This document shows, one piece after another, positions 36,178-46,003 of a stretch of DNA of 64,000 nucleotides (the first letter of the stretch is position 1; each line of letters opens with the position of its first letter). Made by a program: the position numbers and the translations under genes. The stretch is from an uncultured Prochlorococcus sp. (GTDB lineage Bacteria > Cyanobacteriota > Cyanobacteriia > PCC-6307 > Cyanobiaceae). The stretch is taken from positions 21,772-85,771 of the forward strand of contig CACJNU010000004.1 in the NCBI GenBank assembly GCA_902594875.1. The letters run 5' to 3'. Below the pieces are notes generated by a model that saw only the letters and a program-made list of their open reading frames with translations, made no database searches and was not told the origin of the DNA.

Positions 36178-36775
36178 AGTTTTGGAAAAAAGAAATCCCA
36201 TTATATTGATTCATGGTCTTTGGAATACTTCAAGTATTTTTTCTTCTATTACCTTAAAACTTGATGATATTGGAATTGAATATTTTGCTCCGACTCTTAA
36301 GCATTCATATGGAATGACATCAATTCTCGATTTAACTCATAAATTAAACGAATTAATTTTAGAAAAATATGGTTTAGAAAAAGAAGTAGATATTTTGGGA
36401 TTTTCTATGGGAGGAATTATTGGCAGGTACTGGCTTCAAAAATTTAATGGATATAATAGAACAAGAAGATTAATATCTATAGGTTCCCCTCACAAAGGAA
36501 CTTTGATGGCTCAATTAATACCTAAATACCCTTTTAGGGGAATATCAGAAATGAAAATAAAAAGTAAATTTTTGAGAGAACTTGCAGATAATGATTTTTT
36601 TCTTGATGATATCGAGTGTATAAATTTCTTTACATATTGGGATTTAATGGTTTTCCCTAGCTGGTGGACAAATTTAAATTTTGGAAAAAAAATAGCTGTA
36701 AAAGTATTTAAACATAGAAATCTTGTAAGAAATAAATCTGTGGTTAACAAAATAATCGATGAAATTATTATGTAG
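36164..36775 (+). CDS. Alpha/beta hydrolase, lipase-like
   Basis: The 203-residue protein begins with PIILIHGLWNTSSIF (oxyanion-hole strand) and has the nucleophile elbow DILGFSMGGIIGRYWL with the Ser in GFSMG. A catalytic His is likely in KVFKHRNLV near the end. It resembles class-2 triacylglycerol lipase/GPI-inositol-deacylase-like cyanobacterial proteins; the substrate is unknown. The start is a TTG at 36164 (overlapping folB) or at 36182. Its stop region overlaps the convergent prlC by 8 bp. Confidence 0.78.
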   Translation: MKIIKVLEKRNPIILIHGLWNTSSIFSSITLKLDDIGIEYFAPTLKHSYGMTSILDLTHKLNELILEKYGLEKEVDILGFSMGGIIGRYWLQKFNGYNRTRRLISIGSPHKGTLMAQLIPKYPFRGISEMKIKSKFLRELADNDFFLDDIECINFFTYWDLMVFPSWWTNLNFGKKIAVKVFKHRNLVRNKSVVNKIIDEIIM

Positions 36776-38855
36776 AACCAGATAGACCCAAGTGTCTTAT
36801 TAAGGAATCAGTTTGTGGTCCTCTTCCCCTAAATAGTTTAAATATGTCTAGTGGAGGTAAGCTTCCACCCAGACTTAGAATTGTATCTTTAAATTTTTTT
36901 CCTATTAACTTTAAATCTTCAGAGTTTTCAAGATCAGCTTCTTCGAACATTGAAAATGCATCAGCACTTAGAACTTCAGCCCATTTATATGAGTAATATC
37001 CTGCAGAATATCCGCCGGCAAATATATGACTAAAACAACAAAGAAATTTATCTTCTTGAATTGGTTCGATAACAGTAGTGTGTGTAGCAATTTCTCTTCT
37101 TATTTGATCTGCTGTTTTACCTTCGTTTTTATCAATATTACTGTGTAACCTGAGATCTGTTATCGCAAAATGTATTTGTCTAAGAGTAGCCATACCACAA
37201 TTAAAAGTTCTATTCTTTAGGAGCTTCTCAAAATTTTCATTAGATAATTTTTCTCCTGTTTTGTAGTGCTTAGCAATATTCAAAAGTGTATTTTTATGAA
37301 AACACCAGTTTTCCATAAATTGACTTGGTAGTTCAACAGCATCCCACTCAACGTTGTTGATGCCAGCTGCTTGAGGAAGATTTACAGTAGTAAGCATGTG
37401 TTGAAGACCATGTCCAAATTCATGAAATAGTGTCAGAACTTCTTCAAAACTCATTAAACTAGGTTTATCTTTTGATGGTGGAGTCTGATTACAAACAAGA
37501 TAAGCAACAGGGAGGGTCTTTTTGCCAATATTATTTTTATTCAAACATTCATCCATCCAAGCCCCTCCTCTCTTTGATTCAGGCCTCGAATATGGATCCA
37601 GGTAAAAAGATGCTATTTTATTATTTTCTTTATTGAGGATATTAAAAAATAAGACCTCATCATTCCAAAGAGGAGCCTCATCAGTCGCCTCAACAACTTT
37701 AATTTCAAAAAGCTTCTCACTTAATTTAAATAATCCTTTCAAAACATCATTTAGTGGGAACCAAGGTCTTAAAGACTCTTGATCCAAATTGAGCTTTTCC
37801 TTCCTAAGAAGTTCAGACCAAAAACTAATATCCCATGGCTCAATATTCTGCGATTTTGGAAATCCATTAGCTTTAGAAAACTTATCGAGCGTTTCTAATT
37901 CAATTTTTGCGGTTTTGAATGCTGGTTCTCTCAATTCTTCTAAAAGTTTCTCAACATTTTTAATATCTTTCGCCATTTTCTTTGACAAACTTAGTTCTGC
38001 CCAACTTTTATAACCGAGAAGATTAGCTTGTTTAGTTCTAAGAGATAATATATCTTCAATGATTTGAGAATTATTTTTTTCTCCTTGAGACGCCCTACTA
38101 ACGAATGCCTTGTATAGTTTTTCTCTAAGATTACGCTCTGTGGCATATGTCATAAACGAAGTATAAGTTGGAATATCTAGACTTAATTTCCAAGGACCAT
38201 TTTTGATATCTACTTCTTCATCTTTTTTCAAGTGATTGTGTGCAGAAATTGCCATCAATTCAAGTACTCGTTCAGGAAGGCCATCGACTTCACATTTTTG
38301 ATTTAAGATTAAAAACCATTCATTAGTGGCATCAAGAACATTGTTACTGAATTCGGTTGACAGCTTTCCAAGTTTTTCAGAAATTTTGTTAAATTCTTCT
38401 TGATCATTTTTTTGAAGTGAAATTCCTCTATGTTGCATTTCAAGAATTTCTTTATCTAAAATTCTGTTTTTAATTTGATCAAAGTTATTTGTTTCTTTAA
38501 GCTTGACTAAAGAATTGTAAATTATTTTGCTTTGCCCGAATTTATTACTCAAGCTAATAATTTCTGGAAGAAATTTTGAATAAATATCTCTTAAACTTTC
38601 AGAATTATTTACGGCATTTAGGTGACTTATTACTCCCCAACTCCATCTAAGGATTTCATTTACTTCATTTAAAGGATTTATTACTTTATCCCAATTTAAA
38701 TCTTTTTCAATCAAATAATTAGATAAATTTTTTTCTATGATTTTAAATTCTTCAGTTATCTGTTCTAGCACTACTGGGAATTGTTTACTTATACTTTCAG
38801 GAGTAAATTTTTTAAATTGCGGTAACTCTCCATATTTAAAGATTGAGGTATCCAT
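36768..38855 (-). CDS. prlC: Oligopeptidase A, M3 family metallopeptidase
   Basis: The 695-residue cytosolic zinc peptidase degrades short peptides, including cleaved signal peptides. The zinc-binding HEFGH motif lies in TLFHEFGHGLQHML (about residues 469-482), with the third ligand Glu shortly after (GINNVEWDAVELPSQF). The long helical N-terminal half is typical of thimet/oligopeptidase A proteins. It starts at an ATG 13 bp after the ndhD stop, so it may be the last gene of the minus-strand run from 45.8 kb. Confidence 0.92.
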   Translation of the reverse strand: MDTSIFKYGELPQFKKFTPESISKQFPVVLEQITEEFKIIEKNLSNYLIEKDLNWDKVINPLNEVNEILRWSWGVISHLNAVNNSESLRDIYSKFLPEIISLSNKFGQSKIIYNSLVKLKETNNFDQIKNRILDKEILEMQHRGISLQKNDQEEFNKISEKLGKLSTEFSNNVLDATNEWFLILNQKCEVDGLPERVLELMAISAHNHLKKDEEVDIKNGPWKLSLDIPTYTSFMTYATERNLREKLYKAFVSRASQGEKNNSQIIEDILSLRTKQANLLGYKSWAELSLSKKMAKDIKNVEKLLEELREPAFKTAKIELETLDKFSKANGFPKSQNIEPWDISFWSELLRKEKLNLDQESLRPWFPLNDVLKGLFKLSEKLFEIKVVEATDEAPLWNDEVLFFNILNKENNKIASFYLDPYSRPESKRGGAWMDECLNKNNIGKKTLPVAYLVCNQTPPSKDKPSLMSFEEVLTLFHEFGHGLQHMLTTVNLPQAAGINNVEWDAVELPSQFMENWCFHKNTLLNIAKHYKTGEKLSNENFEKLLKNRTFNCGMATLRQIHFAITDLRLHSNIDKNEGKTADQIRREIATHTTVIEPIQEDKFLCCFSHIFAGGYSAGYYSYKWAEVLSADAFSMFEEADLENSEDLKLIGKKFKDTILSLGGSLPPLDIFKLFRGRGPQTDSLIRHLGLSGST

Positions 38856-38868
38856 TTATTAAGATAAT

Positions 38869-40410
38869 TTAATTAATTAAAGTTGGGATTAATCCAATCA
38901 ATCTAGCTAAAGTAAGCTGCTGACTGAGAGCATTGGTTGAAGATTCGTATAAATTAATGGCGATTTTGGGCCAAAAACCTATTACTAATGTAGGTAACAA
39001 TAAACTGAAACCAATTGTCAATTCTCTCCCATTCATTTCTTTAACTGTAGCTAGTGCTGGAATTCTAGGGCCAAAGAATACTCTTCTACACATTGATAAC
39101 AGATATATTGGTGTTAGAACTAATCCTATGGCTGCAATTAGAATCGTGATTGATCTAAAAATAGAGCTAAATCCCTCTTGACTAGTGATACCTAAAAATA
39201 CAGTTATTTCACTTATAAAACCGCTCATTCCAGGTAGTGCAAGAGAGGCCAGTGAGCTTGCTAAGAAAAAAGCAAAGGTTATTGGCAAGACCTTTGCTAA
39301 GCCGCCCATGTTTGGTATAGAAAGAGTATTTGTTCTTTCATAGAATGAGCCAGTAACAAAGAACATAGCTGCAGCTATAAGGCCGTGACTGATCATTTGT
39401 AGCATTGCTCCGCTAATTCCTAGAGCATCTACTGCTCCAATCCCTAACAGAACAAAACCCATATGACTCACAGAGCTACATGCAATTCTCCTTTTGACAT
39501 TATCTTGTGCAAATGCATTTAGAGCTCCGTAAATAATATTAATGATTCCAAGAATAATTAACGCAGGTGCGATTTGAAGATGTACTTCAGGAAGTATTTG
39601 AACATTGAATCTTAAGAGAGCATAACCTCCCATTTTTAAGAGTATTCCAGCTAATAACATTGAAACTGGAGCATTAGCCTCTCCATGAGCATCAGGTAAC
39701 CATGTATGTAATGGAAAGATAGGAAGTTTTACTCCAAAACCAATTAAAAATCCTAAATAAGACAATAAAGCTAGGCTGCCCGATACATGTTTATTGGTTA
39801 AATCGGTAATATTTAAAGTAAAGGTGTCACCGCTCAAGGCAAGTGCTAATCCACTTATTAGTATTAATAATGAAGCTAAAGCTGTATAAAGAATGAATTT
39901 AGTGGCCGCATATAATTTCTTTTTACCTCCCCAAATCGCAATAAGAAGGTAAACCGGAACTAATTCAAGTTCCCAGGCCAAGAAAAATAATAGGAAATCT
40001 TGAGAAAGGAAAACTAGTGCCTGTGCTGATGCTTGGACTAATAAAAGAGCAAAATATAGATTAGATTTTTTCTTAATTTTCCAACTAGCCGCAGCTGATA
40101 AAAATGTAATTAAACCACTTAAAGCTATTAAAGGAGCAGATAACCCATCTACGCCAAGAGACCATTCTAAGCCAATAGAGGGTAACCAGGAAGCTCTTTC
40201 TACGAGTTGTAAAGAGCTATCTGAAGTATTGAATTTTTGATAAAGGACACCAATTATTAATAAAAAATCTATAAATAGAAAAATTAATGAAATATTTCTA
40301 GGTAGTGAATTATCTTCTCCTTCTTTTGAACTTAAGAAAGGCATTATTAATGCCCCAATTAAAGGCAGTAAAACAATAGATGAAAGCCAAGGAAAAGATT
40401 CTAAATTCAT
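38869..40410 (-). CDS. ndhD: NDH-1 subunit 4 (NdhD)
   Basis: This 513-residue antiporter-like membrane subunit of the photosynthetic NDH-1 complex has about 14 hydrophobic helices. Conserved segments include [15 protein letters not shown] (residues 56-70), [18 protein letters not shown] with the buried Glu, [18 protein letters not shown], and [13 protein letters not shown]. It translocates protons during plastoquinone reduction. Which NdhD paralogue it is (respiratory D1 or CO2-uptake D3/D4) cannot be settled here; the length and picocyanobacterial context favour D1. It starts at an ATG and follows thrB after 79 bp. Confidence 0.92.
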   Translation of the reverse strand: MNLESFPWLSSIVLLPLIGALIMPFLSSKEGEDNSLPRNISLIFLFIDFLLIIGVLYQKFNTSDSSLQLVERASWLPSIGLEWSLGVDGLSAPLIALSGLITFLSAAASWKIKKKSNLYFALLLVQASAQALVFLSQDFLLFFLAWELELVPVYLLIAIWGGKKKLYAATKFILYTALASLLILISGLALALSGDTFTLNITDLTNKHVSGSLALLSYLGFLIGFGVKLPIFPLHTWLPDAHGEANAPVSMLLAGILLKMGGYALLRFNVQILPEVHLQIAPALIILGIINIIYGALNAFAQDNVKRRIACSSVSHMGFVLLGIGAVDALGISGAMLQMISHGLIAAAMFFVTGSFYERTNTLSIPNMGGLAKVLPITFAFFLASSLASLALPGMSGFISEITVFLGITSQEGFSSIFRSITILIAAIGLVLTPIYLLSMCRRVFFGPRIPALATVKEMNGRELTIGFSLLLPTLVIGFWPKIAINLYESSTNALSQQLTLARLIGLIPTLIN

Positions 40411-40489
40411 TTATGTAATGAATAATTTTTTTATTCTAGTTGAAGTTGTACTAGCTTGAGACTATAACATTAAAAATGCCTAAGTAAAA

Positions 40490-41437
40490 CTACTTACCAG
40501 AGATAGCGCTAAATTGGCTGCCCGTTGTTTGAACGTTTAAAAACGGTGCTCTGCTAGCTACACCTGACTTCTCCCATGCTTTAACCATGGCTTGACTGAC
40601 GCTTTTACCATTTTCTTTTTTACATAAAGCTAAAATACTTGGCCCCGCCCCACTTATTGCACATCCCAAAGCGCCTGCATTTAGTGCGGCATCTTTAACT
40701 TCTAATCCACCCTTAATAAGTTTCCATCTGTAGGGTTCATGTAACTTATCAAACATTCCTTCTTTTATAAGTTCAGCATTACCTGCTTTTATGCCGTTTA
40801 GTAACAAAGTAAGTGCTCCCATATTTGTAACTGCATCAGATATGGGTACATTCTTGGGCATAACCTTTCTTGCTTCACTTGTGCTTAGACGAATTGCAGG
40901 TATTGCTACAACAGCTTTAATTGAATCGTGCCAATCACATCTAATGATTCTCCATCTTTGAGAAGAAGACCTGGCTGTCAAGCAAAGCCCACCCAGAAGG
41001 GAGGGAACTACATTATCAGGATGACCTTCTATATCAATGGCAAGTTCAAGGAGTTTTTCTTTGGATAATGGTGAATTCATTATTGCATTTGCTCCGATTA
41101 ATCCGGCAACTATTGCTGTAGCGCTACTTCCAAGCCCGCGTGCAGGTGGCACTGCCAACTTAACTCTTGCTTCAAGTGCAATAGGATCCATATTTGCGTT
41201 CTCCCATACTTTCTGAGCTGCTCTAAAAACTAAGTTTTCAGGTCCTCCTCTTAAATGATTACCATCTGTACTTTCCATTATCAAATCAAATCTATCTCCA
41301 CCGCCTTCAATTCTTGTAAAAATAAACTCATTATACAAATCTAATGCTGCTCCAAGGCAATCAAATCCAGGCCCTAAATTGGCAGTTGTGGAAGGCACTG
41401 TTACCCTTATTTTTTTACCTACTTCCGGAATAGACAT
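40490..41437 (-). CDS. thrB: Homoserine kinase
   Basis: This 315-residue GHMP kinase phosphorylates homoserine in threonine synthesis. Motif 1 is VPSTTANLGPGFDCLGAAL (residues 14-32), the ATP loop is PPARGLGSSATAIVAG, and motif 3 is GCAISGAGPSILALC. It starts at an ATG and lies 10 bp downstream of glk in the minus-strand run, near thrS but not thrC. Confidence 0.95.
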   Translation of the reverse strand: MSIPEVGKKIRVTVPSTTANLGPGFDCLGAALDLYNEFIFTRIEGGGDRFDLIMESTDGNHLRGGPENLVFRAAQKVWENANMDPIALEARVKLAVPPARGLGSSATAIVAGLIGANAIMNSPLSKEKLLELAIDIEGHPDNVVPSLLGGLCLTARSSSQRWRIIRCDWHDSIKAVVAIPAIRLSTSEARKVMPKNVPISDAVTNMGALTLLLNGIKAGNAELIKEGMFDKLHEPYRWKLIKGGLEVKDAALNAGALGCAISGAGPSILALCKKENGKSVSQAMVKAWEKSGVASRAPFLNVQTTGSQFSAISGK

Positions 41438-41447
41438 TTTTTTGTTT

Positions 41448-42479
41448 TTAAGTTTTTAAAAGCATTTTTGCTCTGCAAGCTGCACTAAAAAGTCCAAACT
41501 CTTCATCTAAAATTACTTTTATAGGTATTGTTTTAAGAATATCTTTTAATCTTCCCTTATCGAAAAATTGTTTTAAAAATAAGTCTGATTTAAAGTTTTT
41601 GAAATGTTTTGATGCTGTTCCTCCAGAAATCCATAAGCCACCAAAGCACAATTCTTGAAGAGCAACGTCTCCCAATAAAGAGGCATAAGCGCCTAACCAC
41701 ATCCTCTCAACTTCGATCATTATTTGATCTCCTTCTTTAGAAAGATTACAAATTTTTTCAGGTAGTTCTTTCCTTGCATCATCAAAAATTTTAATTTTAT
41801 TTAAATATTTTTGTAAAGGATGGTTTTGAGCATCAGGTTTGCTTAGTCTCCATTCGGCAATTCGTGATAAACCAGTTCCGCTAATAATTCTTTCACAGGA
41901 GATCCTTTCAACTTTTAGGTAATTTTTAAGCCAAATTTTTAATTCCCATTCTAATTTTGACTTTGGGGAGTACTCAACATGACCACCTTCACTAGCTAAA
42001 ACTTTTACCTTTTCACCTAATATTAGGCCTCTTGCTATTCCTAAACCTGTCCCCGCTCCAACAATGGCATGCAAATCATTATTAGCTTCAGAATATGAAC
42101 CATTCTGGATAGTTGAATATTGACTTTTTTTTAAGAAAGGAATTCCATAAATTTGCACTGCAAAATCATTTATTAGCTCGCATTGTTCAAATTTAAATTT
42201 ATTTTTTAATTTATTTCCTGAAATATTCCATGATAAGTTCATGATTTTTGCGTTGTTGTTAGATAAAGGACCAGCTACAGCGAAACATGCAGAAGAAGGA
42301 TGTGTAATATTTTTGCATTCATTTTTAAGAAAATCTTCTAGAATTAATTCAAAAGAATTCCAATCAGAAGAAATATATTTCTTTTTGAATAACAATTTAG
42401 GCGAATCATCATTTATTATTCTTTCGAATATTCCCAATAGAACCTTGGTACCTCCTAAATCACAAGCTAGAAAATTCAT
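41448..42479 (-). CDS. glk: Glucokinase (Glk family)
   Basis: The 343-residue enzyme phosphorylates glucose to glucose-6-phosphate. The phosphate loop is LACDLGGTKVLLGIF (residues 4-18), the substrate region is VGAGTGLGIARG, and the sugar-binding SEGGHVEYSP, with His and Glu, lies near residue 165. Prochlorococcus takes up glucose, so it may serve mixotrophic use or glycogen turnover. It starts at an ATG, 10 bp after the thrS stop and 10 bp before thrB. Confidence 0.9.
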   Translation of the reverse strand: MNFLACDLGGTKVLLGIFERIINDDSPKLLFKKKYISSDWNSFELILEDFLKNECKNITHPSSACFAVAGPLSNNNAKIMNLSWNISGNKLKNKFKFEQCELINDFAVQIYGIPFLKKSQYSTIQNGSYSEANNDLHAIVGAGTGLGIARGLILGEKVKVLASEGGHVEYSPKSKLEWELKIWLKNYLKVERISCERIISGTGLSRIAEWRLSKPDAQNHPLQKYLNKIKIFDDARKELPEKICNLSKEGDQIMIEVERMWLGAYASLLGDVALQELCFGGLWISGGTASKHFKNFKSDLFLKQFFDKGRLKDILKTIPIKVILDEEFGLFSAACRAKMLLKT

Positions 42480-42489
42480 CTATTCAAAA

Positions 42490-44406
42490 TTATTCTGTTC
42501 TCCCTTTTTTTTCTATTAATTCATCCATTAATTTGAATAAATTAGGTAAGTCGAAAATTCCCAAATTTGTTCCATCTAAAGCTCTTAAAGCGACTGAATC
42601 AATTTCCTCTTCTTTATCTCCAATAACTGCGATTAAAGGTACTCTCCCGAGAGTTGCTTCTCTTATTTTATATCCTATTTTTTCATTCCTAACGTCAACT
42701 TTTGATCGGTAACCATTATTAGTTATTAATTCATTAAACTTTAAACACTTTTTGATATTTCTATCAGTAATGCTCAATAAAATTATTTGATAAGGTGCAA
42801 GCCAAATTGGGAATTTTGCCTCATATTGTTCAATTAAGATTCCGATAAATCTCTCAAAAGATCCTAGAATTGCTCTATGAAGCATAACTGGATTTCTTTT
42901 CTCATTATCGATATCTACATAAGTTGCATCCAATCTAATAGGCATTGAGAAATCAACCTGAATAGTGCCGCATTGCCAGACTCTATTAAGACAATCTTTT
43001 AAGGAGAATTCTATTTTTGGACCATAAAAAGCCCCTTCTCCAGGTTGGAGTTCCCATTTCAGGTCCTTATTATCGAGAGCTTTGGTAAGAGCCTCCTCTG
43101 ATTTATCCCAGATCTCTTCACTACCAACCCTTTTTTCAGGACGGGTTGATAATTTGATAATGATTTCATCAAAACCAAAAGTTTTATAAACCTCGAAAAC
43201 AAGATCTATAAAAGTTGATACCTCTTCTTGAATTTGCTCTTCTGTGCAGAATATGTGTGCATCATCTTGAGTAAAGTTTCTTACTCTCATTAAGCCGTGT
43301 AGTGCACCAGAGGGCTCATTTCTGTGACAAGAACCAAATTCAGCAAGACGAATAGGCAAATCCTTATAACTTTTTAAACCTTGATTAAATACTTGTATAT
43401 GGCATGGACAATTCATTGGTTTAATTGCATAAGTTCGATTTTCTGATGCAGTAGTGAACATATCGTCTCTAAATTTCTCCCAATGACCGGATTTTTCCCA
43501 AAGAGATTTATCAACAGCTTGTGGGGTTTTGATTTCTAAATAATCATTTTTTTTGAGTATTTCTCTTATGTACTTTTCCAGTACTTGGTAGATTGTCCAT
43601 CCATTTGGATGCCAAAAAATCATTCCTGGAGATTCTTCTTGTATATGAAATAGTGAATGTTTTTTACCAAGTTTTCTATGATCTCTTTTTTCCGCTTCTT
43701 CAATTCTTGTTAAATAATCTTTGAGTTCTTTTTCTTTTGCCCATGCAGTTCCATATATTCTCTGTAATGATTCATTTTCATTATTACCTCTCCAATATGA
43801 ACCTGATAATTTAAGTAATTTAAAGTGTCTCAAATGTCTAGTGTTAGGCACGTGAGGCCCTCTACACATGTCGATGTATTCTTCGTGCTTGTATAAATTG
43901 ATGAGACCTTCTTCAGGAATTTCTTCAATTATTCTTAATTTAAAAGTCTCATCTCTTTCTTTAAAAGTTTTAATTGCCTCTTCTTTAGAAACTTGTAAAA
44001 TTTTAACGTCATAGTTTGTTTTTATTAATTTATTAATTCTATTTTCAATTTTAATTAAATCTTCAGGAGTAAATCTGTATTCAGAGAAAATATCGTAATA
44101 AAAACCATCTTCAATTACAGGTCCAATCGCCATTTTAATATCAGAGTAAATTTGTTTAACTGCATGACCAATAAGGTGAGCGAAAGAATGTCTTATTATT
44201 TCAATTCCTTCTTTATCTTTTGATGTGATGATTACAACTTTGGAATCTTTATTTATAGGAATTGTTGCATCAAGAAGAACATCATTTACTTTCCCAGCAA
44301 TTGTTGCTTTAGCTAATCCAGCACCTATACTCTGAGCAATTTCTAGAATAGTTACAGATTTTTCGAAAACCTTTTTTGAACCATCAGGCAAGGTAATTAT
44401 TGGCAT
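42490..44406 (-). CDS. thrS: Threonyl-tRNA synthetase
   Basis: The 638-residue class II synthetase has an N-terminal TGS domain (1-60), then the editing domain with [13 protein letters not shown] (HxxxH, about residues 73-85) and a downstream CRGPHV. The catalytic core has [13 protein letters not shown], the motif 2 region [19 protein letters not shown], and motif 3 around [15 protein letters not shown]-terminal anticodon-binding domain completes it. It starts at an ATG, 3 bp after the trpS stop. Confidence 0.96.
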   Translation of the reverse strand: MPIITLPDGSKKVFEKSVTILEIAQSIGAGLAKATIAGKVNDVLLDATIPINKDSKVVIITSKDKEGIEIIRHSFAHLIGHAVKQIYSDIKMAIGPVIEDGFYYDIFSEYRFTPEDLIKIENRINKLIKTNYDVKILQVSKEEAIKTFKERDETFKLRIIEEIPEEGLINLYKHEEYIDMCRGPHVPNTRHLRHFKLLKLSGSYWRGNNENESLQRIYGTAWAKEKELKDYLTRIEEAEKRDHRKLGKKHSLFHIQEESPGMIFWHPNGWTIYQVLEKYIREILKKNDYLEIKTPQAVDKSLWEKSGHWEKFRDDMFTTASENRTYAIKPMNCPCHIQVFNQGLKSYKDLPIRLAEFGSCHRNEPSGALHGLMRVRNFTQDDAHIFCTEEQIQEEVSTFIDLVFEVYKTFGFDEIIIKLSTRPEKRVGSEEIWDKSEEALTKALDNKDLKWELQPGEGAFYGPKIEFSLKDCLNRVWQCGTIQVDFSMPIRLDATYVDIDNEKRNPVMLHRAILGSFERFIGILIEQYEAKFPIWLAPYQIILLSITDRNIKKCLKFNELITNNGYRSKVDVRNEKIGYKIREATLGRVPLIAVIGDKEEEIDSVALRALDGTNLGIFDLPNLFKLMDELIEKKGRTE

Positions 44407-44409
44407 AAT

Positions 44410-45426
44410 TTATTTCTCCATTTCAAAAAATCCCAATTTTGATTTAACTCTTTTTAAAGTCTGATTCGCTAAATCTTCAGCTTTTTCCTTCCCTTCATTA
44501 AGGATTTTATTTAGTTGATAGGGATCATTAATTAATAAATTATATTTTTTCTGAATAGGTTCTAGTGATTCAATAAGTTGTTCAGTAATTAATTTTTTAA
44601 ATGTCCCCCATCCAGTCTCTAAGAATTCATTTTCACATTGAGAAATTTCTTTGCCAGATAATATTGAATAAATCATCAAAAGATTTTTAGATTCTGGTCT
44701 CTCAGGGTTGTTAAATTCAATTCCAATAGAACTGTCACTTTTTGCTCTTTTAATTTTTTTTGTGATTATTTCAGGAGGATCTAATAAGTTAATGCGACTG
44801 CCCTCATTAGGATCACTTTTGCTCATCTTTTTTGAACCATCAATTAAACTCATTATTTTTGAACCATTCTTCATGATGATTGGTTGAGGGATCTTTAAAA
44901 TATTTTTATCCTTACTAAATCTGGCATTAATTCTCTGTTGTGCAATATCTCTCGCAAGTTCAAGATGTTGTTTTTGATCCTCACCTACTGGTACGAAGTC
45001 AGCATCATAAAGAAGGATGTCTGCAGCCATAAGTATTGGATAGTCAAATAATCCAATAGATACATTATTACCTTGTTGTATGGATTTTTCTTTAAATTGA
45101 ATCATTCTTTCCATCCAATTTATTGGGGTCATGCAATTTAATATCCAACAAAGTTCTGAATGCGCTGAAATCTGACTTTGGACAAAAATTGAGCATATAT
45201 TTGGATCTATCCCACAAGCGACGTACAAAGCCGCTGTAGAGATAGTATTTTTAGATAATTCTTTGGGATTATATGAGGCTGTTATTGCGTGTAAATCAAC
45301 TACACATAGAAATGTTTCATATTGCTCTTGAAGCGTAACCCAATTATTTATGGCTCCAAGCCAATTCCCAATATGTAAATCACCAGTTGGTTGAACTCCA
45401 GAAAGAATTCTTTTTTTATTTGCCAT
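44410..45426 (-). CDS. trpS: Tryptophanyl-tRNA synthetase
   Basis: The 338-residue class I synthetase has the HIGH-type motif GDLHIGNWLGAI at residues 15-26 and KMSKS at 200-204. Conserved SGVQPTGDLH, IFVQSQISAHSEL and MAADILLYDADFVPVGEDQ also support it. It starts at an ATG that lies inside the end of the upstream small gene (11-bp overlap), so translation is probably coupled. Confidence 0.96.
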   Translation of the reverse strand: MANKKRILSGVQPTGDLHIGNWLGAINNWVTLQEQYETFLCVVDLHAITASYNPKELSKNTISTAALYVACGIDPNICSIFVQSQISAHSELCWILNCMTPINWMERMIQFKEKSIQQGNNVSIGLFDYPILMAADILLYDADFVPVGEDQKQHLELARDIAQQRINARFSKDKNILKIPQPIIMKNGSKIMSLIDGSKKMSKSDPNEGSRINLLDPPEIITKKIKRAKSDSSIGIEFNNPERPESKNLLMIYSILSGKEISQCENEFLETGWGTFKKLITEQLIESLEPIQKKYNLLINDPYQLNKILNEGKEKAEDLANQTLKRVKSKLGFFEMEK

Positions 45427-45838
45427 CCTCTTCTACTTTGCTAGATTGGATCTCTTCAGTTGATGAACTTTTTACAGGTCTTGCAAAAGGATCTGGTGCT
45501 GTTTTTGTCTTTTCTTCAAAAGAATTTAGCGATTGTCTACTAGGAGATGAGTTTTTATTATTTTTTGCATATTCTTTGATTGATTCAATCAATTTTTCGT
45601 CTTTAATCATTTCGCTAAGTGTTCTAACAGAAAAACCCAGAACTGCAACGGTAGATCTTAATTGAAATGTCTCTTGTATTGATTTTACAGCTTTCATTTC
45701 GTTATCACTCAATCTTATGCGGAATCCTCCTCCATCCCTTCTGCCGCCCGATCTATCTCTGAAATTAGATCTTTCATTGTTAGAACGACCTCTGTAATTT
45801 TCTTGTCCAGGATTATTGCTGAAATTTGAATTAGACAT
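45416..45838 (-). CDS. Small basic protein with RGG-like tail and ribbon-helix-helix-like core
   Basis: The 140-residue protein has an Arg/Gly/Asn-rich disordered N-terminus (GRSNNERSNFRDRSGGRRDG, residues 17-36). Residues 39-78 (FRIRLSDNEMKAVKSIQETF, then a turn and VAVLGFSVRTLSEMI) read as strand-helix-turn-helix, as in ribbon-helix-helix DNA-binding proteins. The C-terminus is Ser/Lys-rich. The family is probably cyanobacteria-specific. RNA or DNA binding is inference. It heads the run trpS-thrS-glk-thrB and overlaps trpS by 11 bp. Confidence 0.65.
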   Translation of the reverse strand: MSNSNFSNNPGQENYRGRSNNERSNFRDRSGGRRDGGGFRIRLSDNEMKAVKSIQETFQLRSTVAVLGFSVRTLSEMIKDEKLIESIKEYAKNNKNSSPSRQSLNSFEEKTKTAPDPFARPVKSSSTEEIQSSKVEEDGK

Positions 45839-46003
45839 CTTAATGTTTCTTAAGTTATTTAAATAGTCTATTAACTTAGCATCTTGTTATGCAATAAGTC
45901 TCTTTAAAAGGCTTAAATTTTTATCTTTTGATTAACGACTTATGAAATTTTGCTTTTCTCATTCACAACTTGCATTAAAATAAAATTAGAAAAATAAAGT
46001 ATT

